The notes under the pieces are model-generated. The model had not been told where the DNA came from and did no database searches. It saw nothing but the letters and a program-made list of their open reading frames with translations. From Perkinsus olseni (lineage: Eukaryota; Perkinsozoa; Perkinsida; Perkinsidae), in the NCBI GenBank assembly GCA_013115135.1, contig JABANP010000204.1, forward strand, positions 23,269 to 87,268: 64,000 nt of DNA, read 5' to 3'. This document shows positions 41,989 to 53,500 of the stretch, piece after piece (positions within the stretch are counted from its first letter, which is position 1; each line of letters starts with the position of its first letter). Made by a program: the position numbers and the translations under genes.

Positions 41989-43897
41989 TTAGTACACGAA
42001 CCGAGATTTGCGCTTCAAAACAATAGTAGCCAAGATACGCAGTATAATGAGCATCGCTAGGAGAACACCGATGTACAGACCGACAAGATCGGAGTGGATA
42101 TCATTGGCCTCGTTCAAGAGGGTCATATCGAATCCAAACTCGTTGAAGTAGGCCAGGCAGGCGGTGTACTTGAGGAAGCTCAGATATTGCAACCAACGCA
42201 GCCACACAGGGATCTGGCTCATGGGAGTGAAACAAACCAGAGAAGATCATTTGAGGGACGAAGAGCAATGGCATGAACTGCATGGCCTGGGCGCCCGAGT
42301 TGGCCACAGCACCGAGGAACTGGGCGAACGAGGCAGAGACCAGGTTGATAAGAAGGTTCGTCAGAACCCACAGGATCCAACTGCCCTGATAGTTGATCAT
42401 AAAATAAGCGATAATGATCTGAATGACACTCTCTATGAACGCCATTGGTACTTCTAGGAGAGTCTGGGAGAAGACATAGGGGATAGATGAGTACATGTTG
42501 CTAGCGTACTCCCTGACGAAGATGGCCCGTTGCTCGGGGTATCTCAGGATGGTTGTCTGTGCCGAGCCCATCATAGCTCCCACGCACGTGATCACTAAGG
42601 CGCCATAATAAGACTGGAACTTCCCTCGATTAGTGAGCCAGAAGATCTCAGGCTCATCAGCGCCGGCTTGGAAGAATACACAGCCCATGATAAGACCCAT
42701 AACAATAGTCATGCAGACCTTGATCACTTGTACCGTTGGATTCCGAATAACATCTCTAAAGTCCCGTTTCATAAGCTCTCTCAACTGAACCCTCATCGAA
42801 GCGACACGAGCCTTCGAGCGCACATCAGGCAAGTGGACCGCCTTCGCACGAACACCCTCGATTGTGGGAGCCGCCCTTTTCTCGAAGTCGCTTCTATAAG
42901 CATCGGCCAGAGCCAGGATATTCTCTCTGGGCTCGGTCTGCAGCTTGTACAGCACGAAGTCGGCCGGGTTGTAGTTACTCGGGCACTTGTATCCACCATT
43001 TTCGTAGAGGAACCCAACGAGTCCCTTCCTAGGGCCTTGGTAGACGATAGACCCCTCCGAGATGACCAGGACATTATCAAACATAGCGAAGATCTCGCTG
43101 GAGGGCTGATGAACTGTGACCATCACAGGCACGCCACTGGCAGCTAAGTCCTTGAGCACCTTGACGGTAGTGGTAGCAGCGTAGGAGTCAAGACCAGTGA
43201 GAGGCTCATCCAAGAAAATCATCTCTGGCTTGGTTATGAGCTCAACGCCCACTGAAGTCCTTTTCCTCTCGCCACCGGAAATACCCTTAATGATCTCGTT
43301 ACCAACAACAGTATCTTTGCAGTTGGTCAGCTTCAAGGAGTCCAGAAGATTCGTCACCAATTCATCTACCTGATGAACTCATCGTGACTTGTAGTTTCGA
43401 GCATCCCCCTTGGTACCTCTTTCTTGTTACTGCCACTGAGCCTGAGGTTGGCCGAGAACTCTAGGATCTCCTTAGGCGTGCTAGTAGCAACCAGAGTATC
43501 GTCTTGCATGACATAAGCTATACGACTGCGGAATTCCACTGGGTCCTCAACCTTCCCGTTGAACGACACCGCACCGTCGAAAGTTTTGCCAGGGCCCTTC
43601 AGGCTCTGCCTTCCGCCAAGCACGTTCATGAGGGTAGATTTCCCCGAACCCGAGGGCCCTAGGACGGCAGTCAGCTCGCCGGGCCGAATCATTCCAGAAC
43701 AGTCATCGAGAATCTTCTTGTCGCCGATGGAGAAGGTGAGGTGGGTCCACTCCAAACTCGAACCACTGAAAATGAAGATCGCATCGGAATGGCAGGCGGG
43801 TAAAGTCAGCAGCTTACACGTCGGTATCGTTTGAAGTTGAAATGAAAGACTTCTCATGAGCTTCCTCCAAGTCAACTTTCACAGGGCTAACAGCCAT
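41989..43897 (-). CDS. ABCG (White-type) half-transporter 2
   Basis: Paralogue of the neighbouring gene with the same order of nucleotide-binding domain then membrane domain. Exons 43897-43818 (start MAVSPVKVDLEEAHEK), 43765-43417 and 43369 to the TAA at 41989-41991; introns 52 and 47 nt. Motifs: Walker A GPSGSGKST, signature SGGERKR, Walker B MIFLDEPLTGLDS, H-loop VTVHQPSSE, then spans including the GQFF-type region MGLIMGCVFFQAG and a YREYASNMYS-like stretch (VREYASNMYS). The last 75 residues sit in a frame shifted by one base at 42230-42232 (AAA on the + strand). About 600 residues, normal for ABCG. The introns at the first and second positions match those of ABCG 1, so the tandem duplication happened after intron gain. 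Confidence 0.9.
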
Positions 43898-44627
43898 TGT
43901 AAAGTCGTATTATTACAAACAGAGACCAACAACAACTGATATAAGCACCTCAGCACGATTTGGTACTATTATACGAGCAAGCAACCTTGACTGAGTGCTC
44001 ATAAGGCAATAGCCAACGATAGATCCAGACTCGAAACCCAGGCCCTACATCACTAGCTCGGCGCTTCCTTCGATCACACAACCCCTTCATCCTGAGCTGC
44101 CGGTAACCAAATGAAGGGGTGTCTCAATCACGACTCCCAGTCAATGCCACGAACGCTGACCGTCTGGGTGTTCGCCATGCGACGTAGCTCTCTCAGACAT
44201 CTCGAGGAGGTATCGGCATTGCAGCAGTACTAGCTTCAAGGCAGCAAGGATATGCTGATCTAAGGGGCGTCACAGTCGCGTCCCACATGGTGGTCACCTG
44301 ACTCTGGTTGATCTTTCGACGGGCTGATGCGAACTGGGCCGTGCCAACTGATCTGATCCACCAATATTGTGGAATGAACAGTTTGGCCAAGCGATAAACA
44401 TCTGCTGTCATCCATCTTTTCGCCGTTGGCCATGTGGATTCTAGTGATGTAGCGCGTTGGACTCCGATCCGACTCCGATCCCAACGACCCGGGTTCAATC
44501 CCAACACCCTCCGATTCTACAGATTCCATTAATCACTGTTCGTCAGCCGTGAGTATCACGGTCGCTTCGAGATTCAAGAGATCCCGTAAACTGTGTAGGC
44601 CCGACAGGCAGGGCTCTCGCTTTGGAA
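43898..44627. other. Intergenic, with a degenerate tRNA-like stretch
   Basis: No gene recognised. Around 44435-44515 a TAGCGCGTTGG-like A box and a GGGTTCAATCCC-like B box are spaced as in a tRNA, but the stems do not pair, so this is at most a tRNA relic or a tRNA-derived repeat. Confidence 0.4.
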
Positions 44628-44667
44628 GGTGGTCAGCAGCTTTCATCCATCGTCACGCGTGAATAAA

Positions 44668-46860
44668 TGCCGTCTGCTCCCTTCCAGTACTCTCACGACT
44701 ACCGCTGACTGTGACTTCCTAGATGCCGCTCGTAGAGGGGATTTCGTTGCTTGCAAGGCCATCAGAGACAATGATGGTAGCACTACAATCGAGTACCACA
44801 CGTCTCCTTCATCGTCTGTTGTCGTTCAGAGTCCGTCGACATCAACACAGTGTCGCCTGACACCGGCATGAGTGCTGCCCATTATTGCGTGATAGACGGA
44901 GGCGATCGTGATGTTATGGAATGGTTACACAAGGAGGTAGTAGCGAGGCGTCAAGACCATCAGGGGGCTATCATCAACTCCTAGTAGGGCATCGACTGGC
45001 ACGTAAGAGATCTCGATAACCGGACGCCACTCCAGTGCGCTATTCAACGGTCAGCGCAGAGTGCCGTGGACTTCTTCGTTTCGAAGGTTTTCGAGTAAGA
45101 ACTCCATTTTCGAAAACCATTAGTTATCTCATGGGCTCCTTCAGTCCTATCGAGAGTATCTTCTTCGTCCACTTCGACGAGTTACCTTCCGATGACACCC
45201 TCATCAACATCATCAACGACCCCTCAATTAATGAAAGGCAGCTAACGCACATGTAGTACCATCAGCGAGCGCGAACCGGTCAAGTGGTAACTTCCATACT
45301 AGGGGCATCATACTGGGATGCGCGCGGCTATTAGCATCTCAATTTCCGATTTTGAGGGGCGTCTTTGGCCGCACCTTGCGTAAATACCGGGCAAAAATAC
45401 TTCATCTTTCGGAGCGACTCGGGTGGAATGTTCAGCGTTCTCGTGTATCGCACTGGAGCTTACTACGGCAGGTTCCCTCAGTTCAACGGTATGCAGTTGT
45501 GCCACCTTCTCGCTGAGAGCTCACGCAAGGCTGCCCTTCACGCAGTAGGTATCCGCTCGAATCCAGTTAGGGCGTTATGAAATGTTCTCAGCTCGGCTCC
45601 CGTCTGAAGACGCCGTTGTCGTCCCTTGCTGGACTGTGATGGCAACGGTTGTCTCCATTATGCTAGCGCCAACGCTCTCATCAGACTGCAGCGGAAGATG
45701 ATGCCCGAAGAGAATGATGAGGAAGACGACGAGGACGACGAGGAGGAGATGAAAGTCTAGTAATGATATCGCGATTGGCAACAGGGGCATGGATGATGCG
45801 CGGATTGGTAGTGTCCCTTCACCCGAGGCCCTGCAAGAGGTTCTGACCACCATGCAAGATCTCGTCAGAGTACATGGTGTTGATGTCAATCAGACCAATG
45901 ATAGTGGTGATACAGCGAGTCACTTGGTAGTAGTGCGGGGGAGGGGATCTCATCATCTCGGAGGTCATAGTCTACGCACACTCAGTGCTCGCTAGTATAA
46001 TCTTTGCGTCTCAAAAGTTAGGGCCCCAGCTCAAAAATCTTCACGCGAATCGGCAAGCGTTGAACATTGTACTAGGATTCTGGAGAACCTCCAGTGGAGG
46101 GCCTGTGGTATTTCTAGACGGTTGAAACCTTCGATATCTTGATGGTCAGCTATAACGTTCTCTGACACCTCGCGTACCGATGGCACAATGATGGCGCTTT
46201 GGCAAGCTTTTCCTTCGTTTTCCAGTTAGTGCTCATTATCAACTCGTCATCTGATTGGTTGGGTTTGCCCCACACGGCTCTCATTTGACAGTGTCTTGCC
46301 TTTGAAGACTCTTGCCGTATCCTGGCTCTGTGCTCGTAGGTCGCCGGAGTTGCCCCGACCGGTGAGATAGCACTCGCCTTCCTCCAGTGTCTCCATCAGC
46401 TGGGTGCTGATATGAGAGGTACTACTACCTACCTCACCCACTGCCTCACCCATTGTGCTTGCAGTTCGGAATTGCGATTCCCAGTGTGTCGGCATGATAC
46501 TGGCGGAGATGCACGGTAATGGTCCTTGGATAGACTGGATAGTGACTGAGGCAGGCTGCGACGCTACAGCCGTCAGCTCGGAGGGCCTTACCATATATCA
46601 ATATGTAATACTGAGTGGCACTTTCGGATCTCGCGGCATCCCTACAAACGACGGCTGGTAGAGATCGCTATGCTCCGGGGCGAGTTCCCATGGTTCAGGC
46701 GGATGAGCATGACGAGGAGTGGGACTCCTCCTCCTCGTCGTCGTCCTCCACGGACGAGTATGATGTCGTATCGCCTTGTCTGATGGGAGGATTGGACGCC
46801 ATACAAGAAGAGGATGAGGAAGATGAGGAAGATGATGATGAGATTCAGGAGGCTGACTGA
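44668..46860 (+). CDS. Ankyrin-repeat protein with acidic C-terminus (multi-exon)
   Basis: Spliced gene whose exact start I could not fix. The clearest exons are about 44707-44777 (FLDAARRGDFVACKAIRDND), 44831-44936 (DINTVSPDTGMSAAHYCV...DVMEWLHKE), about 44989-45095 (DWHVRDLDNRTPLQCAIQ), about 45637-45760 (DGNGCLHYASANALIRL, then an Asp/Glu-rich run) and about 45785-45930 (VHGVDVNQTNDSGDTASHL); the last coding part is 46700-46860, ending in an acidic, Ser-rich tail and TGA. Ankyrin repeat hallmarks (D..G.T.LH.A, DVN..) are visible in at least four units. Introns are about 50 nt. Ankyrin solenoids mediate protein binding; partner unknown. Exons between 45100 and 46700 are only partly resolved. 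Confidence 0.6.
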
Positions 46861-47347
46861 GTAACACACTACTATCGCTATGCGCTAGGAATATTAGCTC
46901 CAGTGGGATTGGTCGAGGTCGTTGCAATCGGCTAGAGAAATAGGGACTCGAGTTTGGATGGCTGGTGAGAGCAACCATCCTACTACCGTACTCTGCATCA
47001 TCCATCTTGCCCTTCTCACTGTTCTCTCGGTCTGTAGGTGAGCTAAGGCCTTGCAAGGGAATATGTATCGTCATTGTTCTTCAGACGCGCTTAAAGACGG
47101 AGGATGCCAGCCTGGGTGCTGCTGCTGCTGCTACTGCCTTCCTACCTTACCGTTGGTTGCATAACGATTGATGAGCCCATGTCCGAACCAACAACGTTAA
47201 ACCCCCACGTATTACTTTCGAGATTGTTTCTATACCAAGCCAATGCTCTCTATTCACAACCCGGGAGCTATCTGTTGCGTTGACAGTCTCGAGCGAAAGG
47301 CGGCTTCGAATGGCTTTCTTCAGCCTCCCCTCTTTGCCGTAGTTTGG
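46861..47347. other. Intergenic / 5' flank of the MMPL gene
   Basis: The open frame of the MMPL gene extends upstream to 47243, but these 35 codons look unlike a mature N-terminus, so the region probably holds the promoter and 5' UTR. A (GCT)n-like run lies near 47118-47135. Confidence 0.4.
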
Positions 47348-50014
47348 ATGGCCCAGTCTTCGTCATCCAGTGCTAGGCAATTCTACAAGAAGTTGACTGC
47401 CGCTGTATTTTCCTTCCGTAAAAACAGCAAGTCAGATCGGAGTGATGGATCTGTTAGCGACACCAACTCGAGTTCCTCTGATAGCGAGTCCCCTGATTTG
47501 GTATTTACTTATCTAAGATGGTTGTTCAAGCTGCGCTGGGTCATCATCCCCGTCGTCATTGGCCTGGTGGTAGCCGGCGTCTTTGGATTGATAAATGTGT
47601 TCAAGGTTACTAACGACGACTTTGCAGTTCCTCCTGGGACTAGGTCGTATGAGAATAGCGCAATGCGTAAGATTTGGTACGCTCCTGTGCCGTCCCACAC
47701 GACCCCGGCACCGACCCCTACTCCGACGCCAACGCCTCAGCCGACTAAGCCTCCGACCGTGTATAGACCAAGCGAGACTATGCTCATTCAAAAACTGGAT
47801 GGGAGCTCGTTGCTCGATGATGATCTCCTGTACAACATCACACGGTATGTTTACGACGCATGGCAGCAACCGGACTATCTTCTCACCAGCTACTACGCCT
47901 ACAAAGAGAACGGCGATCTGCTCAAGGCTGAGGTCCTGATATCGGCTAACCACAGCGCCAGCATGATGCAAGTATGGTTCGCTACGACCCTCACCCAAGG
48001 AGTTAGACAGCTAGAGCATGAGATGGTACAGGATTTGTATTCTCAGTTCGGCTCTGATGTCGTCTATGTTGGCTTCACTGGTACCTATACCAACAACATC
48101 GAGGCCAAGACGCTGACTGAGCAAGAAGTCATCCATTCAGATGCCATAGTGATCCCTGTCAGCTTCGTACTGCTAGCCTTGGTGGTTCGATCCTGGCGTA
48201 TGATATTCATCCCCTTAGTCTCTATAGTGGTAACAGCCAGTTACGCTGGAGGCATCCTCTACCTCATAGCACGATACTGGTTGAAGGTTACCTCAGCCGC
48301 TCCTGCTGTCATTGCCTTCCTCATCGTTGCACTGTCGTTCGATTATTCCCTTTTTATCCTTACCCGCTATCGGGAGGAGATCCAAGCGCATGGTCGTACG
48401 CCTTTTGAGGCCCTAGGGCTCAGCGTTCGCCATAGCGGTCATGTCATTATGGGGTCTGGCTCGACGCTCACTCTTTGTTTCATCGGACTACTCTTCATCC
48501 CAATCGTCCAATTTCGCTCACTTGGAGCTGGTTTGATGATTGCTGTTATACTCGCGGTCACAATAAACTTGACAGTAATTCCTACACTCATACTGTCCTT
48601 CCCTTCTTTCTTTTCTACTTTCGGTTGCTTTGGGATTTCTAGGATATTCAAAAGTTGTTCCTCAAAGATCCCTCGCCCTAAAGTCCCTTACTGGTTCCAC
48701 TGGGCTAAGTTCACGACTAAGTGGTACTCAACTGCACTGGCAGTTGCGATCATAATTGGGCTCGGTGTACCATTCACAATATTTGTCACGCAAATGGAGA
48801 CTTCCCCAGACATGACATTACTGCAGCCTCGGGGTATGTCGACCGCTGAGACTCTTGAGCGCATCCAGGACTCTTTTTCGCCCGGCCTGTGGGCGCCCTA
48901 TACTATTATGCTAGGCTCTAAGCAGGGTACCATCTTTGAAAGTCCGGAATACTGGAAAGCCGCCCAAGGCTTTCAAGAAGAGCTGGTTGATGAACTGCTC
49001 GTGGGCCAGAATACTTCCACTCTTGCGAGCGTCATGCTCGTCAAGCTCGACAGTGTGCCTACTGTGACCGTGCCCTATTCTATGGCGAGATTCGCCAACA
49101 ACCCCTTGTGTAAACTGAGTGTATGCAGTTACTTCCAGGAGGGTCTGGCGGCCACCATGAATCCAGCCGGTACTGCTGTCACCGCTACGCTAGTCGCCGA
49201 CCAAGCACCGACCTCTACGGCATCCGAGAAGTTCGTCTATAATTTACGAGCCTTGGTGGACAAGTATAATTCTCAGTACGATGATGTGATCGAGATCATC
49301 GAGAACGGTGTCAGCTGCGAAACTTACGACTCTAATCGTGCTGTTATGAGCAGCTTCGTGATCACGTTGGGCATCATCCTGGCCATATGTATCGTCGTTG
49401 TCGGTTTCCTTTATCAGTCCGTCCTCATCCCACTCAGGTCTGTCGTTACCATCTACATAACGCTGGTGTTCTCCTTTGGGTTCACAATAGGCGTTTTCCA
49501 GTTTGGTTGGTTCAACGGTCTCAACTGCGCTACTCTATCCTCGGTGGTTTCACAAGGCCTCTCCTGGGTTGTGGTACCCATCTGCTTCGCCGTTGTCCTC
49601 GGTCTAAGCCTCGACTACGAGATTTTCCTGCTCGGTCGGATAACCGAGTCCCGCAAGCTCGGATACGGCGACAAGGCCTCGATTGAAATCGGTGTGTGGA
49701 AGACTGGATCGGTTATCTCCATGGCTGGGGTCATCATGGCAGTGGCATTTCTCGGCTTGGTCCTCACTTCTAGTCCTATGCTCAATCAAGCGGGCTTCCT
49801 GCTGGTCGTTGCCGTCCTCTTGGATACATTTGTCGTGAGGCCTTTCATGACGCCTGCTCTAATGGCTATTCTCGGACGATGGAATTGGTGGCCGCACAAG
49901 ACAGCGTCTGTGCTCTACGACGACAGTAGACACCTTCTTGATTCGGAGCGAGGAGCGACTTCGGATGCTCCCTCAGCCGATGATAATTCTTCAACGGCCT
50001 CCTCGGAAGTATAG
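47348..50014 (+). CDS. MMPL/RND-type (patched-like) transporter
   Basis: Large polytopic membrane protein, 888 residues from ATG 47348 (MAQSSSSSARQFY); an upstream in-frame ATG at 47243 would add 35. A Ser-rich N-terminus precedes TM1 (VIIPVVIGLVVAGVFGLI, about residue 62), then a Thr/Pro-rich stretch (TPAPTPTPTPTPQP) and an extracytoplasmic loop. Two clusters of membrane spans follow, each with the MMPL signature: DYSLFILTRYREE at about 331 and LDYEIFLLGRITE at about 754. These carry the Asp-Tyr pair of proton-driven RND transporters. In mycobacteria the family exports lipids; the protist substrate is unknown. The long uninterrupted frame contrasts with its intron-rich neighbours. C-terminal tail acidic and Ser-rich. 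Confidence 0.88.
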   Translation: MAQSSSSSARQFYKKLTAAVFSFRKNSKSDRSDGSVSDTNSSSSDSESPDLVFTYLRWLFKLRWVIIPVVIGLVVAGVFGLINVFKVTNDDFAVPPGTRSYENSAMRKIWYAPVPSHTTPAPTPTPTPTPQPTKPPTVYRPSETMLIQKLDGSSLLDDDLLYNITRYVYDAWQQPDYLLTSYYAYKENGDLLKAEVLISANHSASMMQVWFATTLTQGVRQLEHEMVQDLYSQFGSDVVYVGFTGTYTNNIEAKTLTEQEVIHSDAIVIPVSFVLLALVVRSWRMIFIPLVSIVVTASYAGGILYLIARYWLKVTSAAPAVIAFLIVALSFDYSLFILTRYREEIQAHGRTPFEALGLSVRHSGHVIMGSGSTLTLCFIGLLFIPIVQFRSLGAGLMIAVILAVTINLTVIPTLILSFPSFFSTFGCFGISRIFKSCSSKIPRPKVPYWFHWAKFTTKWYSTALAVAIIIGLGVPFTIFVTQMETSPDMTLLQPRGMSTAETLERIQDSFSPGLWAPYTIMLGSKQGTIFESPEYWKAAQGFQEELVDELLVGQNTSTLASVMLVKLDSVPTVTVPYSMARFANNPLCKLSVCSYFQEGLAATMNPAGTAVTATLVADQAPTSTASEKFVYNLRALVDKYNSQYDDVIEIIENGVSCETYDSNRAVMSSFVITLGIILAICIVVVGFLYQSVLIPLRSVVTIYITLVFSFGFTIGVFQFGWFNGLNCATLSSVVSQGLSWVVVPICFAVVLGLSLDYEIFLLGRITESRKLGYGDKASIEIGVWKTGSVISMAGVIMAVAFLGLVLTSSPMLNQAGFLLVVAVLLDTFVVRPFMTPALMAILGRWNWWPHKTASVLYDDSRHLLDSERGATSDAPSADDNSSTASSEV

Positions 50015-50582
50015 CGTCGCGCCATGCTTTTAACAACAACGCATGGGGACCCTTCCCGTGTGTTCACGTCAAGTATTAGCAGTCCTGTTATGAGTTCTAA
50101 CATGTGTTCAAGATAGTCTGCCGCACATGCTTCGTTGGCACAGATTGTGTTCCTGCACATGCTGTCATCTATTCTATTTCTAATGTTTCTTCATCTTTCG
50201 AATACCATAACCATTCAGGCTTCGAGAATTGTTTTTCGCGTCTCTCGAAGAGATACTATTTGACGTGAATCTTTGTTTCTTCAGTTTGAGGATTGTTTGC
50301 TTACTGGAGTTATCATCTGTGTTTGTCTAACCTAGTGCAATTTGTGGCTCCTTGTTATTCTATCTGTGTTCCGTTGAGTAACAGTCGTACCAATCGCGCA
50401 CGCAAGTAGTGAACATGAAAGCACAAACGGCTACTCATTAGTGCCTCCGAGTTTTAGCTGCAACGGCGAGAGCTGGCTTGGCGAGATGAGCCTGGATGAG
50501 CTCTCCCCATCCGCCAAATGATTTATCATACTCCCACTCATGAACTACAAGGTCTTCATTCAAAAAACAGGAAACTGCATTC
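50015..50582. other. Convergent 3' region
   Basis: Tail-to-tail spacer between the MMPL gene (+) and RICTOR (-). T-rich, no coding signal; likely both 3' UTRs. Confidence 0.5.
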
Positions 50583-53500
50583 CTACTTGAGATTATCGAG
50601 ATAATCCAACGCATCAAAGTCTAAAAACACATAATCGAACAAGTTGTCGATAACCCTTCGTGTCGCTAGAGGGAAATGTAATTTTAACATACGCTTGTGA
50701 ATACGAAGCCACAGGCCGACAGATTGAAACAGATGTGGTTCGCTGTGCTTCTTCCGGATGAGAAACTTGTGTGATTCCTTGTAGGCCACTGTATTGCAAA
50801 GGGCCGTTAAGTGCCGTAGCACCTGACAGGGGCAACATAGAGGAGAGGCTAGGGTTAAGTACAAGCAACTAGAAGCTGTTCGCTTACCTCGGCATGTTCG
50901 GGCGTGTATTCTTTATAGAAGGCCCGCCGAGGTGCGGTCGTCCCTCTCCTTCTTTCACGTGATTTCTCCCTCGTGAATACTGGTGAAGGCCCGACTGCTG
51001 AGGGAGCTTCGCCTGAAATTCGACTGACGGATAACGGCAACAGGAAACAAGTTGCACCTTACGTTCCATCTTAGCGAGGTCGGAATCTGTGCTGCTGCTA
51101 CTGCTGCTGTCGGCTGCGTCTCTGTGGTCCTGCCGAGCCCTCCTCGCGGCATAGCTCAGATCGGCGTCGCCTTCCTCGTTGGGACCTGCTGAGGCGGGTG
51201 AACGCCTCTTGGATCGCTGGAGACTCTTACTGTGTACTGATGGCGACAGGGCCGAGAATGGGTTGGCCGCAAGGAGTCTCTTGAGGGAAGCAGCCTCAGC
51301 ATCATCTTCTGAAGATGCTGACAATGCATCAGAAGCATCATCATGGTTCATGTAGGGATGCCGATAACGATCGAACATATTCTCCGACCCGGCTCTGCGC
51401 ATCGCGCGTGGTGAAGACCCTGAGAGTGAACGGTCGGAGTCGAAAGCAGCGGGCTGCTGGGGGTCTATGGCAAGCTCAGCTTCCTAGCGACACGTCGCCG
51501 ACAGCTGTCGCCTGACTCGTTCTGCCCCATGAGGAGAAGGAGGGCCTACTAGTATTAGCGGCTGAAGCTTCGTGTGCCTCGTCTTCGGCGTCCGAGGAGC
51601 AGAACAACGGTGAAGTAGTGCGATTTGGACCTGAGGTGAAGGCAAGCCGGTAGTCCAAAGCAAGGGGGCGAGTCCTCCTACCGGCGCCATCAACTTCTAC
51701 GACCGACAAGTCCGATGAGGAAGCTGTCGAGGAGCTAGACAAGTCACTGTACTCCTCTGTCGAGGACCTGACCACTCTGTAAATGCGACGGGGAAGAATA
51801 GAACAAAGTACGGCGGAGCGATGCGAGACAATGGGAAGGTGTTACATCTCTTCGTCGAGAGGTTTCTCGTCTTCCTTATCCACCTGCTGGAGGAACTTCT
51901 CGATATCAATCGGGCCGTGGACGACCGGGTCCCATCCGAGATTGAGGAGAGGCTGCTGAGCACTTGGCACCGAACAAAGCAAAGATAAGGCGTAGATCGC
52001 CGAGCCTGACGACGCAGGAGTGGAGGAGGAGAGGGTGGACTATCTCACCTCGAAGGCAGAGATGTTTACATTCGGTTGCCATCTTTACCAGGGTCTCCAA
52101 TGCCCCTATGTCCTCCATGAGAGCCACTCCAAGCTCCCCACCGGCACCGATATTCGCGAACTGATGCAGGGAACTGATGACGCGGGCAGAAGTCGAAGCA
52201 GCACCCACCATCCACATGTAGACTCGGCATTGCGACTGACTCTCTGCGTCGGAGTACTCCGCATCACCAGCGAGGCAACGCTCTAGATGCTCTCGGGCAT
52301 CGATGAGCCACTGAGAAAAATAAGGAAAAACGTGACGAACCGTGCGGCCTCAATGCACCAGAGGTGACGAACCAGGGCAACGGATGCTCACTAAGAAGGG
52401 AGCGTCGAGCCACATGACGGCTGCGTACCGGTAGTTTGTTCTGCCTCAACCAAGTGATTCCAGCTGCGGTACTCGCCAAGGGCCTGAAGGATAGGAGGTA
52501 GCCGGCGACGTAGTGAGTGAGAGGATGAGCTGACCTGCAGATGTGCAGCGGTGGGATGATGGAGATTGGCGTTGAACTGCTGGGCTCGAAGCGGATGGGG
52601 AAGCCGACCGATCGGACTCGGATCTTGCCGTCGTTACCGAGTATGAAAGTGACGATAACTCCACTTCTAGGGCATTGCCTGATATAAGTCACGATTGGTG
52701 TGGTACGGAAGATGATGATAGTGAGGTACCATCTATGATACTTCCCGCAGATGGCCTCCTCCTCTCCGTCGATGGCAAGGGCATCCCGTCGCATATCGGC
52801 GATCGGGATGGTGCACCACTCAGGGTCGGACACCAAACCACCACCATACACGGAGCAGTACCTAGAGAGGAGGGCGTGGGGCGTTGACTGGGCTGCTGAT
52901 GATCAGTTCTACTGGGAGCCGATGCACAGGGCAACTTGAAAGTCTGTCTTTTGGGAATCTTCGTCAACTTCGAGTGGTACGGGGGCAGCTACAACGAGAT
53001 GAGCTAGTGGGCCGGCTTCTAGGATATTGTGGGACTGAAGGAGGACGATGAGTGGAGGTTGATGCTGGCAAGAAACATGCAAAAAGATACCAAAACGGAG
53101 TAGGCCTTGAGCTGTTTGAGTATCTTCACAGATATCCTCCTCGACACCAAGCCACCAACGGAGAAGGATTCGTTGTTGAACTTCACTGAGATGTACCACG
53201 GCAGCCGCAGCAGCCACGGGTACCTGATAATAATAACAACGACAATGATGATAATGACGACTCGCTGGTATTGATGATAATGAAGAGAATGCCGACAATG
53301 TTTGTAATGATGATGATAATGATGATAATGATGACGGAGGCGAAAGCAGTGGAACGTACTGGAGGCTCTGGTATTTGTAGTTGACGGTGGGTTTGAGATA
53401 AGACGGGTTAGGCAGGACAAATGCTGGGTCCCGCTGTGACTGGGATGGTGGAGGGAACTCATCACTCTTGCTCCCTGCTATACCTGCATACGGAGTCGTA

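Noticed and set aside
44435..44515. tRNA gene suggested by A-box- and GGGTTCAATCCC-like B-box sequences
   Set aside because: The T stem and acceptor stem do not pair and no anticodon arm forms cleanly; at best a relic.
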